Origin: Hyperoplus lanceolatus
Lineage: Eukaryota; Chordata; Actinopteri; Uranoscopiformes; Ammodytidae
DNA: 64,000 bases
Direction: 5' to 3'
NCBI GenBank assembly: GCA_026929865.2
Contig: CM049409.1
Coordinates: 9,618,952-9,682,951, forward strand
The notes below the pieces were generated by a model. The model worked only from the letters and a program-made list of their open reading frames with translations, was not told where the DNA came from and ran no database searches. Made by a program: the position numbers and the translations under genes. This document shows, in pieces, positions 1 through 13,941 of this stretch (within the stretch, counting starts at the first letter, position 1; each line of letters opens with the position of its first letter).

Positions 1-741
1 TCCTACAGAGCCTTTCATATGAAACTCTGAAGGGATTTTTCTCAAGTGTCAGAGTATGACATTGGAGCGGAGGAATGATCTGAGGTTCTATAGTGGGGAT
101 TTACCTTATTATTCCATCTATAATACCAACTAATTGGAGCTGTCAAACTGCTCATAATCTGTATCAGAGTGTGCATTTCAAAAAGGCACCACATAATCTC
201 AACATTATTCTATATCTAAAAGAGGTTGATTAGAGATTAAGTTTGTGTGAGTGCCAAAAAACATGCAGCAAGTGAGTGAAAAGGTCAAAGCCAACAGTGG
301 TTTGTCTGACAGTAAATGTAATGAAATAGATTGGCAATTCAAGAATAATTTTTTGCTTTTTATTTCTGTCTTTCACTGTTTATTTTTTTCTTATCATGAA
401 AGCATTTGCTCCAAGGCCCAGATAATAGCATCATCCAGTGATGTTGTTGTTTTCTTGAAGTACAAGTAACTTAGAAATGATCTGTTTTTGAACAGAAAAA
501 AATTCAAGTCGCTTGTGGCAATTTACCTGGCAACACTGCAACAATTTATTTCTCTTAATTTATCCATTAATCCATCCATCCATCCGTCCATAGATCCATC
601 CCTGTGTCAGTGTTCATCTGCCTCCCAAGCCAGAGCAAAACCTTCCACCTTCAGGGGTTCACACTCTCCGGCTCAGTGCAAAAAACATATCCGCAATCTG
701 ACCTCGTTTTCTCCTCACACTCACTCACTCCCTACTTCTGC

Positions 742-743
<2 letters not shown>

Positions 744-799
<56 letters not shown>
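744..799 (+). repeat. (CT)n microsatellite
   Basis: 56 bp of uninterrupted CT units in upstream DNA. Confidence 0.98.
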
Positions 800-801
<2 letters not shown>

Positions 802-1247
802 TTCTCTTTCTCACTCTCTCTTGTTCCTCTCCTTTCTCCCTGTCACTGTCTTCCTGTTTCTTTCTTCTCTCTTCCTTTTCCTCCCTCACTGTCAGCCTAG
901 TCACTCAGAGTGACGGGAAGAAACTGTGAAAACCTGAAGGAGGATAGAGTTTTTGAGTAAGAAGCCTTGTAACAAAATCAGACACACTCTCTCAACATCA
1001 AAGCCCCCGTCTCTGTCTGCTGACGAACCACATAGACTGGGCAGCCAGGACAGAGAGAGGTAGAGGACAAGGTGTGAGTGTAAGAGGTTGAATACAGAAT
1101 GTAAAACAGACCTATCATTGTTGAAATCTGTTATTTGTGTCTGGGCATCACTTTGTGTGTATTTGCTTGTCTGTAGTGGAAATGTGTGTGTTATAGCATC
1201 TGGAACTTGCCTGCAAGTTTAGCTCACTCAAACAAGGCCTCTAAAGA

Positions 1248-1250
<3 letters not shown>

Positions 1251-1307
<57 letters not shown>
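1251..1307 (+). repeat. (TG)n microsatellite
   Basis: 57 bp of uninterrupted TG units. Confidence 0.98.
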
Positions 1308-1310
<3 letters not shown>

Positions 1311-2020
1311 GACGACAATGCCTGTCCGTCTGGGGTGCAAATGTGCATTTCTCTTCTATCTGTTCCTAAGTACAGCAAAAATCATTAGTGTTTCCTGCTG
1401 TTGAAGGAGAGGAGACACCTCTCTCACTCCATCTCTCTTTATCTTCCTGTCTGTTCGTGTCTCAGTCCCATATCTCCACTGTCTGGGTCAGCCAGTGATA
1501 CTTCAACTGTTCATTTCACACAAACAAATCAGCAACAGCATATGGCTGCATGAAACAATGCTTTAGTGTAAACTGAACACATTAGCACACAATGTGTTAT
1601 TAAAAGGCTTTATCAGTATGACCAGCTGTTTGTTCAAGAGATTGAAACTGCACGTCACCCTAATGCATTGTCATTTAAGTCAGGCACTTGGTAGTTTACA
1701 GAGCAGCCACTGTTCGCATGTGCTTGACAGCAAAAGCCATTTCCCACTTTTGCGACTGCAAGGTTTAACAAACACTGTCTTAGTGTGTTTATAACAGTTT
1801 ACAGATGAGCTCACAGAAGCACAACAGTTTCTTTGTGGGAACTATAATAGTTATAAATCACAGTCACCAGCAGATTATGTCTATACTATACTGTTTTGGA
1901 TTAAAAAAATATATTTTAATTTCTAAATTGAGGCCAAAATGTGCCTAAACTGTTGAAAATACCTTCCTTTTAAGGTAAATCTTTGTTGGTTTAAAATAGA
2001 TTCAAATTACTATAAATATA

Positions 2021-2040
2021 TACTTTATAATTATAAAGTA
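2021..2040. repeat. perfect 20-bp palindrome
   Basis: TACTTTATAATTATAAAGTA is identical on both strands and lies in AT-rich upstream DNA. Confidence 0.95.
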
Positions 2041-2694
2041 GCTAAATGTGCGAGAAATAAAATATGTGAGACACAGTTGTGTGTGATACTTTATATCTGG
2101 CTGTAGGCTGTAGACAGAAGCCAAACAATAAAAGGCAGGAGCCCTCAGGTTTTCCCTGAGATGGCTTTTTTTGGATTTGTAGCATATTAACAATATTATG
2201 ATTCCAGGGGTTTTAAAACATCTGGATTGGAGTCTGTGAAACTCCAATAGGAGGATGGATGTTTCTCTCTACCCTTGTGACGATCTATTCGTGGCTCCGG
2301 TGTACATGAATGTTCCTGTCCTTGTTTCCATGGAGACCAAAAGAGGTGTGGAGAATCCTGCAGCCTTTCTGTGGTCACTGGCTTCGTCATCAAGCAGCCT
2401 GCCACTACTGCGTACCTTTAACAGCCAGATGCTTTGCATCTAATTGCTAATTAGAAAGAATAGGTGGTTGTACCAGTTTTAGACCACATGCAATGCTCTT
2501 ACTCATGTATTTAAAATGTCTAAAATATAAAATATTAGGCTCTAACTCATACTCACACAGTCATGGATTTGTCATTTCCAGATGACTTCAAATGGGTTGC
2601 TACTAGACATGAAGTCATCTCAACAATTTGTCAAATGCAAATTATGCCAGAATAAATTCCCACCAGCAGGCACAGATTACAGCTCCTGCTATTA

Positions 2695-3254
2695 CACTCA
2701 ACAAAAATATAAACGCAACACTTTTGTTTTTGCTCCCATTTTTCATGAGATGGACTTAAAGATCTAAAATTCATTCCAGATACAAAATTGTACCATTTCT
2801 CTCAAACATTGTTCACAAATCTGTGAACAACAACACTCTGAAAGGTGCATTTTTTTGCTTTATTGGGAGTCTGGGGACTCAGAACCAGTCAGTTGACATT
2901 CCTGCTGTCAGCATGCCAATTGCACGCTCCCTCAATGCTTGTGGCATCTGTGGCATTTTGCTGTGAGACAAAACTGCACATTTCAGGGTGGCCTTCTATT
3001 GTGGACAGTCTAAGGCACACCTGTGCACTAATCATGATGTCAGATCAGCATCTTGATGTGGCACACCTGTGAGGTGGGATGGATTATCTCAGCAAAGCAG
3101 AAGTGCTCACTATCACACATTTAGACAGATTTGTGAACAATGTTTGAGAGACATGGTACAATTGTGTATCTGGAATGAATTTTAGATCTTTAAGTCCATC
3201 TCATGAAAAATGGGAGCAAAAACAAAAGTGTTGCGTTTATATTTTTGTTGAGTG
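2695..3254. mobile_element. non-autonomous DNA transposon with long inverted repeats, TA target site
   Basis: The element has terminal inverted repeats of about 135 bp, nearly identical, starting CACTCAACAAAAATATAAAC at the left and its reverse complement at the right. It is flanked on both sides by TA (2693-2694 and 3255-3256), the target-site duplication typical of Tc1/mariner-type elements. The interior of about 290 bp has no transposase frame. I recognise the ends as a high-copy fish repeat but cannot name the family with certainty. Confidence 0.85.
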
Positions 3255-3256
3255 TA

Positions 3257-3973
3257 TACATTCAAGCCTCATTCTGATCTGAATTATGACGGTACGATCC
3301 CTTTCTATCCCTCCTGTTGTTCTCTTACACAATAGCATTGACCCACTCTATTGTCTGTGGGGTGGTGTCCTCCTTTTCAGCACGGAGAAGCCCATTTGTT
3401 GATCTCCTAACTAGATTACCGCTTGTCTGATTAACTGCCTGCCCCCTGCTGCCACTTGTAGCTGACCTGGGTTGGGCAGGCATTTATATAAACGGTCAAC
3501 GTTCCGTCTATAGTCTGTTCATGGCCTTTGATACACTTTCTCTTTTTGCACCTGGTGCCCTCACGGACCATGTCGGAGATGGTCAGGATTAACTGAAGAT
3601 GCAAAGAGCTGAAAGGGTGAGTTTAAAAACCCAGTCACATGGCTATTTTTTTCTTCATCTCATTTCTATTGTATGAAGACTCACGTACAGTAACCGTACA
3701 TCATCCTACCAAGCTGCTAACACTAAGCTTACAGGGCTGTGGTCCTGCTAATTGGAACACACTGGTAACCTATATATCTGTTAGTCGGATACTTAAGTGT
3801 GGATTATAGTAAAGGTTAGGTTAAGTTCAGCAGGATCCATGTGGCTTTTTTTGTCCTCAGTTTATGAGGTGACACACTATTGGAATAACCAATTCTTACT
3901 TACTGAGATATACTTTTTCAATATAGCTCCTAATCTAATAAAACAGATTTTTCGCAGTTCGTCACTTATTTTT
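3257..3973. other. upstream non-coding DNA
   Basis: Unique sequence. A TATA-like TTTATATAAAC lies near 3483 with no following gene recognised. Confidence 0.7.
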
Positions 3974-4206
3974 TTAGCCATGCTAGCAGTATGGCTCTTG
4001 AGATGGTAATGCCGGTCTGTTGGTCTATTGGTCGGTCCACCACTTTGGTCAGGACTAAAATATCTCAACGACATTTGATCAATTTATGTGAAATAAACAT
4101 TATACCTGCTAAACATCAGCATATAAGTGTCATTTTCAGCGACTTAGCTTGCTAATGTTAGCTTAGGCTGAAATCACACAGAGCTGCTAGCATAGCTGTA
4201 GACTGC
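3974..4206 (-). repeat. degenerate percomorph GCTAGC-rich interspersed repeat
   Basis: The left part resembles the common percomorph repeat, with the GCCATGCTAGCAG end and the CCACCACTTTGGTC and AAAATATCTCAAC blocks. The right part has CCTGCTAAACATCAGCAT, TGCTAATGTTAGC and GAGCTGCTAGCAT. The copy appears inverted relative to the usual description and has lost most of its middle. The assignment is from memory of the family pattern. Confidence 0.65.
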
Positions 4207-6711
4207 AAGTGTTATTCTTGATTAAGCAACATACAGTCAGTGTAGATTAAGTAGTCTTCAAAGATATACTCCCATGGATTTCCAGTTTTTAAGCCTATTT
4301 CCCAACGATAAATTATATTAGCCTTTTAGGTGTAGATTAATGGAGTATTGTGGCCCCAGGGAATTGCTGTTTCCCCTTTGACCCGTAACCTTATCATTGT
4401 GGCTCCTTGCTAAGTCACTATGACAGTTTGAACTCTGAGGACGAGAAGGTGAAGTCATGATATGACAAGGATTGAGGGAGGTAAGTCACAGTGGGGGGTT
4501 CAGACCGAGAAATACACGCATGATTGGCCGCACAAATTTTGCCTCCAAGTGCTGCAGTTGGGATGGCAGCCATCGTCTAGGGACTATAGATACAATGGGC
4601 TGAGGGAGGATTGGTTGTTTGCCTGTGTATGGCCTGAGCAGCAATACTCCCAGTGCTATCCAATCACTCTGGCTGTCTACTGGAGTGACATTTCAGGAAA
4701 TTTCCACTGATGTGGGACTGGGGCCCCAGCTGTCAAGATGGAGCAGCAGCGAGGGGTTGGGTAGGGTGGGGATAAAATGAGTGGGAGAGAGAGGAGCGTT
4801 GGATGTTGCTTATCAGACTTGACAAAATCGTGGAGCTTCATGGCTTATGGGGGAGAACACTGATAAGTTCTCTCTCTTCCTTTTTTCTCTGTCTCTGTCC
4901 CTTATTGCTTTCAGTGATAGCCTCTGTGGTGTTGGAAGCATACAAGTTATCTTGCTGGATGACATTGGTTTTGTTTTCTGTGCTACCTAAAATCTGATAA
5001 ATGATGCTCCAGGCTCCACAATTATGAAATAGCATCAGTGTGTTGAACATGGATTGGGTTCTGGTCAGGAGAGTATTTAGAAAAATAATGTTTTAATCTT
5101 TATTCGTCTCATGTACTGAACGCAAACAAACAAAATAGATGCCATAGCTTATTACCAGATTTAGCTTACATTCTCTCATGGCTTCAAAAGAGAAAGCAGA
5201 TTGTGCAAAGGCAGTGCCTCATTTAGGGAAGCTAGATTCTCCCCTCGAGTTCTCTAAGTGGTTGTAGCAGCATTATTGTGAATATTGTTTATTGTTTGAT
5301 GCTTCCTTGAGGTTTTTTCTGATGTATTCGGGCAAAGATGTTTAAGGACTTAGTATAAACACTCAGTTATACCTTACCTGATACATTTTGATGGATACAA
5401 ATCTTCGTATTAAGTAGTGGAAGGCAAGGGATGGAAATGTTGGGATGGAACTCTTTGTAGTAGACAAAGAGTTCCAGAGAAGACTTGAAATTTAGACCAC
5501 CTCTGCCTTGCCTTACACTGCACCTATGATCTAAACTACACAATGGGTGTGTAAATGTATGTGCTTATGCATGGTGAACATTGCTTAAGTGTGAGAAAGA
5601 TGAGGTTATTGGATGCATGTGTCACCCAGACTCTGATTGAATTATGCTTGCACATGTAGTCTACATAGTTTTTGTGGCTCAGTTCTCACTGTGCAAACAC
5701 AATTAGCTGGTTTGCACCTTATTAAAACTTCAGTACATTCTATCTGTAACCTTTCCATGCTCTCAAATCCCCTGATACCATATCGGGCGGCATTTCAACC
5801 TTTTGGCAACGTTAATATGATAAACAGGTTGAGCTAAGCGTAGTAGTGCTACATTTCCATTACCAGGAGTCGGTGACACACACCGGCTGTCTGGATGGCT
5901 AGCACCTCTGGCTGACACTCGGCCTCTTCTTTTCAGTGATTGAAAAATGAAGCCTGCATGTGATCAAACATCTTAGCTGTTACTGTTACTCTGCCAGAGC
6001 TTACTGCTGGAAAACACAGGCTTCTACAGTAGTTGATAGGCTTTATTCAACTCTACACCATATATGTGTACATTTTCAAAACACACAAAATATCCCTGGT
6101 CTCAGATAACAGTGGAAAAACATATTCCTAAACATTGTTTTGACTGAAAAGAATTTGTCTACATTGAACACGGAGGCACACTTGTTGAAATCCACATAAC
6201 ATTTAATGTCTGCTGAACCATTCCCAAAGTGTACTTTCCAGCCGTTAGGCATGATTACAAGAGAAACATAATAGCATTGAGAACCTGATAGTAGTGAGTA
6301 TTTATAGGTCACCTTGCTTTGAGGATACTGCTAAAAATAGATTAATTTGCTTTGATCTTACAGTTGGTTATTAGGCTTTATTTTATCAAGCATTGCTCTG
6401 ACATGCATGTATCCTACTGCGCAACCTGATATTATTGCAACTTAATGACTGACTTTACACTTTCCCTTACCAGTATCTTGTTATAACCTTAGTACATTAC
6501 ATTGGTTAAGGTGTATTAACACAACATTGAGAGACAAATATGTCTCTTGGTTCTCAAAAACACTGTAAATGCCAAGGTGGCACTTGACCTTTTGTCTGTA
6601 AAGGAAATAGCATGCAAGTTTATGTAAATGTATTTGTGCTTTGATGGGTGTGTGCACAGTAACACAATATTTTGGGGCTTTCTGGGTCCGATGACACTTT
6701 TCAGGTGGTTG

Positions 6712-6712
<1 letters not shown>

Positions 6713-6763
<51 letters not shown>

Positions 6764-6769
6764 TGTGTG
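6713..6769 (+). repeat. (TG)n microsatellite, one interruption
   Basis: TG units broken once by a GG near 6756. Confidence 0.97.
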
Positions 6770-9620
6770 ATGGAACTTTGATATGGGGCTGTTGTACTGT
6801 GCGCGAGTGAGTGAGACTCCCTAGGCTCAGCGCTACTTGGCACATCTCTATGATCCCATCATGATGGAGAAATTTGACACTGGGGAGGATATTCCACTGC
6901 CCAGCAGCTTAGGGAGAGTAACAAGGCTGCGCAAACACGTAACTCCTGCTACTCCAGTGACAGGGTCTGGTGAGGTTATGCCTGCACAAACACACAGGGA
7001 GTCACACACTCCTGCACTTTGTCACTTCACAAAGAAACACAAGCACAGCACAGACTCATCACTGAAGTATGCAATACAATCACCTAGACACACACACATA
7101 TACATATACGCTGTATATAAATCCATGCACACTCCCCCACCCCAGGACTTTGCTAATGAACACTCCCAATTGCTGTGCGGACTGTGAGATGATTGGCACT
7201 GAGAAGGCATTACACCAGCACATTCAGACATATGGCATGTGGGCCCACTGATGGGCGCACACATATGGTGCTGGTGGCTTCTGCTGCTTCGCATGGGAGA
7301 AAAACACTGTGCTCGCCTTTGATCAGACTCCAAATCACAGAGTACAGCACACAAAGTACAGCATATAAATCTCTAACTGTTTGGGTTACATCATTTTGTC
7401 TCATTAAAGACAGAAAAATCAAATGCAATGCTTATTGCACATTCCATCAATTTTGGGGATTTTTTATTTCTAAATCAACAAAATTCAACAGTAATTTTTT
7501 TACAACACAGTTTATAATACTATTTGCTTACATAATTTGTAAAATTGTTTAAGAATCAACAACAACAATACACGTGTTTATTACACTTAAACTGAAATCT
7601 ATACTCATCATCAGAATCAACAATAATAACACCAAACACTGAGACAAACAACACAATAACTAATCTAGTACATTAGAGAGAAGCCTGAATCAATGATACT
7701 TGTGTAAGAATTATTCATGCATTTTTTACTACAAAGTTAAGCGTGTAGTATGTGTTATATGTATGGAGAAAACTGTTGCAGTTCTTAGTCTTTCAACACC
7801 CTCCTAATTCCCACGTCAGCAAATCATCCTCCAGTTAACATGGAAACCTTTGTTTTCTTGGTGTTTCCTGTAATTCAAGTTTAACAAAAACATACAACCA
7901 AGTCACCGAGCAGGGAGTTCCTGAGGACTGTCTGTAACTGAATTCTCATCTTAAACCAATGGTATTCATGCTGGATCTGGTATCTGTACGCTGCTGGAGT
8001 GACAGGGTCAGGACCTGTGAGTTATACACATCCATATTCAGCCATCAACAGGTTCATAATTGACCAGTCTCTCTTCAGAAAAGTCACAATTTAGGAGCAA
8101 TTTAGTCAATGAATCATACCTCCATTTCTCTAGTTTCATTTCTTTCATTCAGTCTCCATTGCCTCTTTATTACAGTCAGCATATCATTGTTAGAGCACCT
8201 GATGTTTTCAATTAAAAAAATCACTCTAGCCCATTTATAATGGTTACTATCTTTTGAAGTTTCTTCTCCTCCACAAATATAACAATTATCTGTTAGACAT
8301 ATGAATGTAATCAGACTTACACTGTATGAACAACCATGTACTAAGAATTAAATTTTATTAGAGACGTGCACAGGATAACCATTAATCATATTTGTTAGCA
8401 ATATAATAAAAACCTTAAATCACTTCTCAATAATTTCCCCGCAGAGTTCAAACGCTGCAAACACCAAAATGACCAATTTGCTCCTTGGGCAACATATTGC
8501 CTTCTTTTTAAAGCTGGTCGGCTGTATTGTGCCTTGGTGAATTGACTTACTGTAGTAGATATGCTGATATAAAGAAGCTTGTGAATAGGAAAAACACTGG
8601 TTGTGATTGTGCAAGGCTGAATATTACTGTTTCTAACAGACCGTGAAATTGTTTATTCTTTTGCTGACATTTCTGTGTAAAACACAAAAAGGATCACTTC
8701 CCCCACTGCACAATCTTCGCTGTCAGGCCAACGGTTGTTTCAGCCAAGAAATTAGCTCCCCATTGCTTACAGAAATTCTTAATTGGCAGGCAACAGAGTT
8801 TTTTCTCATTGTTATTAGGAAACCCCACAATATTGTTGGAATACAGCTTCAACCTTTTTAAATTATTGATCATTCATTCTTGCTTTTCCTCAGAGTGACT
8901 TAGGTTTGTTCCATGACACTAGATTCATGGTGAAATGATTAATTACACAACACCGATGAGAGCAGCATCTATTTCTCAGTAGGTCCCTTTCCTCAGGGCG
9001 TTGAAATACATTGTGATTTTTGCTTGCAATTGGTTTCTGAGTTGTAAATATGAGTGCTTTGCTTACACCAAACCACATAGTGATTTTATAGTGCTTTAAA
9101 ATATGGCTCATGCTACAATTATGGCCCTATAAAGTCATGTGAGTCCTGGAGACCACTGGCTTTTCAATGCATACCACTTCCACTGGAGTAATAGAAACAT
9201 AAATCCAACAGCTTTTGTGTCATATGTAAATCCTACTTGCCTCAGTGATGTATTCTGGGCTGTAACAGTACTGTAGAAGGGGATAGGAGGTCCACTGCCT
9301 GAACCACTTTACGCTGCATAATTTGTAATTTTTGAATACATGCTTTGGTGTTTGGGGCTGGTTTCTTAATGCAAACTGTAAAGAGAGCTTTTTTTTAACT
9401 TATTAATCATCTTCAACTCATTAACATATCACATATTTAGTAACAGAAAGGGTTTCTCTGTTGATTCATTATTTTAGTGGCTTCTAAGCGACCCACATAA
9501 TTGGTGTTTCAGTGTGTATACAGTGTGCAAGTCCCTTATATTTATGTCTTTCTTCGTATCACTGTATGCTTACCAAAATAATACGACCACATCAAAGCCT
9601 TCCCAGACAGACTGACTGCC

Positions 9621-9621
9621 T

Positions 9622-9694
<73 letters not shown>

Positions 9695-9714
9695 TGTCTG
9701 TGTTTGTGTGTGTG
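9621..9714 (+). repeat. (TG)n microsatellite, 94 bp
   Basis: Long TG tract with TTTG interruptions at both ends. Confidence 0.98.
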
Positions 9715-9961
9715 AGTGATCCTCTTCATCGTGAATGTCTGTCTGCCCCTCAGTGGGGAAACCACAGAAGGACATTTTGGTCTGGTTTGAAGGGTACCGC
9801 TTGGTCGTGACACACATTTAGGTAGGTTATTTGGGAGCTAACTGGGGTAAAGCGCACGTCTCATTTTGCCTATCCGGAGGGGAGACAACGTTAGAGTCAT
9901 TTAGAAGATTGAGAAGAGGAACAAAGAGGATATGAAAAATAGAAGGTGTGGGAGAGAGATG

Positions 9962-9962
<1 letters not shown>

Positions 9963-9998
<36 letters not shown>
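9963..9998 (+). repeat. (TG)n microsatellite
   Basis: 36 bp TG tract followed by a short GA-rich run. Confidence 0.97.
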
Positions 9999-10000
<2 letters not shown>

Positions 10001-10994
10001 TGAGAGTGAGGGTGAGACCTAGCTTATGCGTTTGATCGAGTGAGAGTTGTGAATGGAAATGATGAAGAGAGTACAAAAGAAAACTCAAACAACTATTGTA
10101 TTTTACCTTCGGCTTTAGCCTCAAAGATCAGGCTGAGCACATTTTAAAACATGTCACACTGTGTAATCATCTGGGGCTGGCATAGCTACAGTGGCATTGA
10201 ATATACATTGATGCTTTATGATTCATTTGCTTTGCTCAATGTATTTTTTTCTGCACTGGGATGTGATTTTTAATTGTCTCCACCTTGTTTCTAATCTGCC
10301 ATGCCTGTATTTCGCCTCTGTTTTCTTTTAGGCAATAGCTCTATCCAGATTTATTTGTATACCGTGGTTTTTTGAAATGGTATTTCAAACTCAATTCCCA
10401 TTGTCCCAACCCCCACCCCACCCATGTTATGCATTAGCCCTGTGGCCAAGTGTAGGTGGTGTAGGAAGGTTTTCTTTGTGTGGGTGGATTTACCATCAGT
10501 CTAAACCTCTTGCCATTTGACCTTGCACCTTTAAAACTCTTCCTCCTCTGCCTTCCTTTTTCTTCATACTGGAGGCGTTTCTAGTCCAGTCAGAGCAGAC
10601 AAAGATGTATCCACACTTGGGGACCAGAAATGAGGGGAACGTGTTAGATTTAAATTGCACTGTTCCCATAACTGACAGACAGGTTTGCTTATGTGTAGCT
10701 TAAACATACTTTAATGCGGTGTCAGCAAGGCATGACTTATTCAAAAAGTTGAATCTGGGGAGAAAATAGTAGATCCTTATATGAATGACATGATGGATTT
10801 GGAGAAAACATGAAATGCATATTTGTGTTGTATTAGACAAAACATGTTTACATCCTAGGTGATTGTAATTCTAACCTTGATTGGTGCTGTTTAACCACTG
10901 TTTACAAACAGCTCAAGAGCCTTTTTTCAAAGATGAACTTTACCAGACAAACTGTGCACTTTTAGGACATTGTCTCAACTGATGATGCTGTCGA

Positions 10995-11008
10995 GCACCA
11001 GAGGGCAG
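10995..11008 (+). promoter_or_regulatory. CTCF-like motif 3.5 kb upstream of exon 1
   Basis: GCACCAGAGGGCAG matches the CTCF core CCASYAGRKGGCRS at 13 of 14 positions. Binding is not shown by sequence alone. Confidence 0.35.
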
Positions 11009-13592
11009 CAGAGCACAAAGAATGACTGACCATGGAACACAGAGGAGACACTGATTTTTTTCATTTTTCTCATTTTCAAAACCTCAAAGAAGATATTACA
11101 CATGACAGCATGTTCACAAACTGTGACTTTGTCCATCACTTACAATTCCTGCTGCACGATGTTTACACATGTAAATGAAAATGTAGACAAGGTAGTTAAA
11201 TGACCATAAATCTGTGTCGCAGGAACCTAAATTTTTTCCGAGGAACGCGTTTCACTCTTTCAGCTGCAGTATCCATAAGACTTTTTGGATTAAGACTTCC
11301 TGTAACCCCTAAATTTAAGGTGAAATTTCCTGTGTGTCCATTCTTCCTTAACCCCACTGTGACCTGTCCAGCTCAAGACATCCAGATGCTGCCTATGCTA
11401 CACTTGTTGGCCAATGAGATTGATGCTGCGATAGGTCATGATGCACCTGCGGGAGTTGACTCAAAACAAGGCAATTGTCAAACATATGGGACTGACCCAA
11501 ACAACGTGGTCTCTGGGGCCATCCGAAAATAAGAGACATATATAATTTAGGAAGTGTGGCAATTGAACTCTATTCTCCTATTATTTAGTGCAACATTTAA
11601 ACAATGCTTGAATTTAAACCTTGTTTTAATCCTTGAACATTTAAAATCTTGCTTAAAAAATTACTTAAACAACTAATTGTTGGATATCATTTTTGGCACT
11701 TTATTTCCTTTCCATCACCTCTACTTTAGTAAGAAGTAAGTAATAGCTTCTAATATAGTAATAGTAAATAGTAATACATGAATACAACCATCCTAAAAAT
11801 GCACATTAGTATGTCTGTGACACATATACAACTGTTTCATGCAAAATATTCCTAATTTTGTGTGTGATTTATTATTCTAGTAGTGGTAGTAGTGGTAGTA
11901 GTGGTTGTCATACTCTGGCTGTGCGTATGGCATAGTGCCTGCAAAAAGGTGGAAATCATCCAGCCTTCGTCCACTTCCAGAGTTCACCGGGCACCAGCCA
12001 ACTCTGCTCCATTCTAGTAGTCGTAGTTTTCGTTTGCCTGCAAAATGCTGGCGTTTGAAATATAGGACACCTTGGCAGTGGCTTTTACTACGAGCGAGGC
12101 TATGGGAGGTTACGGTCTGCTTTCGGCTGTTAAGTCTTTGAATAGAGTTTTATCAATTAATGATTTTTTTTTTTTAGGTAGAAGTGGCAGCTACTTAATT
12201 CTTTATTATTTTTGTTATCATTTCTGCTGCATCAAATGTGTTTCTTTACTAAGGGATAGCAATTTCCTTTTCATTCATCATGGTTCCTCTTTGCATAACT
12301 CTCCTTGGACAAAGGCTGTTTTGTCTCTTTCTTTTCAGGATAGCGGTTTGTTTACCATGTGCGCATATGCTGTCTCCTCCATGCATCTACATGTACCCAC
12401 CCCCTGCGCCTTGCCTTCCCAATCCCTCTTCTTACCTCTCCACGCTCCTTATCCATCCATCCTGTCCTCCCTGAAGCCTACCCATTGGCCCTCGCCTAGC
12501 AACCGCATGATAATTTGGCATAATGTGACAACCCCTGATGCATGATGGGGGCTGTAAGTCAGCTTCCCCCCCTTCATGCCGGTCGCTGGTGTTTGGGGTT
12601 GAAAAGAAAGAAAAATAGGAGGATGAATATATTTTAGGAGAGAAAAGGGAATTTCACGCTCACATCATTACATGACCGGTGTCCACTGGCTAAACCTGTC
12701 ATCTGTCCCTGGAGGGTCGTTCTGCTTTCTCTTTAACAGCAGTGACCGATCATCTCCTCTCATTCACAGCTTTCTCTCCATATGGTTCCCATTTAGCCAT
12801 ATGTATTGTCTGACGAATGAACAAATACAGTAGGTTTTGTGGGAAGCATGTAGGCATGTGATGAGTTAGCCTCTTGATATCGACAGGACCAATCCGGGCT
12901 CATAGGTGCCTCTGACACGCAGGCACGCAAGGGATAGAAACACAAAGATGGCTGCTGCGTGTGCCGTCTGTCTGCCATGTCTGACGTGAGCACGGCTGAT
13001 GTGAAGGACATTCTGAATCTGAGGCGCCCCCCACTATATCTCTCTTTTCTTCACTCACAGAACAATCTAACAGGAGCTTTTGTTGTCTTTCCTTCTCTCC
13101 TCCTTCTCCTCTGACTCCTCTGTCCCTCTGTTTTCAACAAAGACCCAAGTGATTTAGTGAAACAAAAGCTGCCCTGGTTCTGTTTGACCTCTCCATCATG
13201 ATTTCAATGAACCCAGATGGTGGGATGACCACACTGAGGTTAGAGAAGGACGGGACTAAGAACAGATCAGGGAAATAGGCATTTACTTCTTAAATTATTA
13301 ATTAAATTATCAATTATTAATTTATTCATTAAAAAATCATTCAGTTGGTTCATTCACTGGTTCAGGCTTTTTGGTTTGTTTTACAATTAATTGAGTTATC
13401 AATCAAACACAATACTTATTGCCATCATTTATAGCTCCCTCTGCCATGTGTGTGTAAGACATTTACACTATTACCATCAGCATCATCCATTCTCTACTCC
13501 CTCCCTCCCTCCCTCCCTCTTTGCCTTCACCCGTGTCCTTTGCATGTTTTCCCCAACACGTTACTTTGCCACCTCCAGCTGGTCATGTGTGT

Positions 13593-13594
<2 letters not shown>

Positions 13595-13638
<44 letters not shown>

Positions 13639-13672
13639 TATTAGATAGGTGGTGGGTATACAAACACCCGTG

Positions 13673-13701
<29 letters not shown>
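13595..13701 (+). repeat. paired (GT)n and (CA)n microsatellites
   Basis: (GT)n at 13595-13637 and (CA)n at 13673-13701, separated by 35 bp. The two tracts are complementary. A shorter (CA)n follows at 13809-13829. Confidence 0.97.
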
Positions 13702-13703
<2 letters not shown>

Positions 13704-13941
13704 CCTGCCACCATTTCCTTTAACTTGTGCCTTTACTACATTCATGCACTCACACCCTCTCACAAACACTTCATCTCTGTCCTCCACACTGTATTACACA
13801 AACAAGGACACACACACACACACACACACGCCTGCATGGTGGAGCACCAGGCGAGGTTCAGAAGCAGACAGCAGTGCATAGTGAAAGAAAGAGAGAGAGG
13901 GAGAGAGAAACGTTTAAGAGGACGTACTAAAACAGAGCGTG

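Larger units (their letters stand above)
1..2694. other. upstream non-coding DNA
   Basis: Contains two microsatellites and a palindrome, listed separately. Short open frames here are low-complexity or lack any recognisable similarity. No gene seen. Confidence 0.75.
4207..13590. other. upstream non-coding DNA
   Basis: Mostly unique AT-rich sequence with the microsatellites and the CTCF-like site listed. Open frames at 11200-11532 and 12072-12545 are the longest without simple repeats, but they lack recognisable domains or exon structure. Confidence 0.7.

Noticed and set aside
3483..3620. TATA-like TTTATATAAAC followed by a short frame ending at GTGAGT
   Set aside because: The frame is only six codons with no downstream exon recognised. 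No support for a promoter.
6331..6340. MEF2 consensus CTAAAAATAG (also CTATAAATAG near 24667 and 62984)
   Set aside because: Ten-base AT-rich motifs of this degeneracy are expected a few times by chance in 64 kb of AT-rich DNA.
11200..11532. 110-codon frame starting with ATG
   Set aside because: It contains no simple repeat, but I recognise no domain and see no upstream promoter or splice structure. Likely chance.
12072..12545. 157-codon frame upstream of ank3
   Set aside because: It begins at a non-ATG codon, contains a poly-T acceptor-like region and has unconvincing composition. No homologue recognised.
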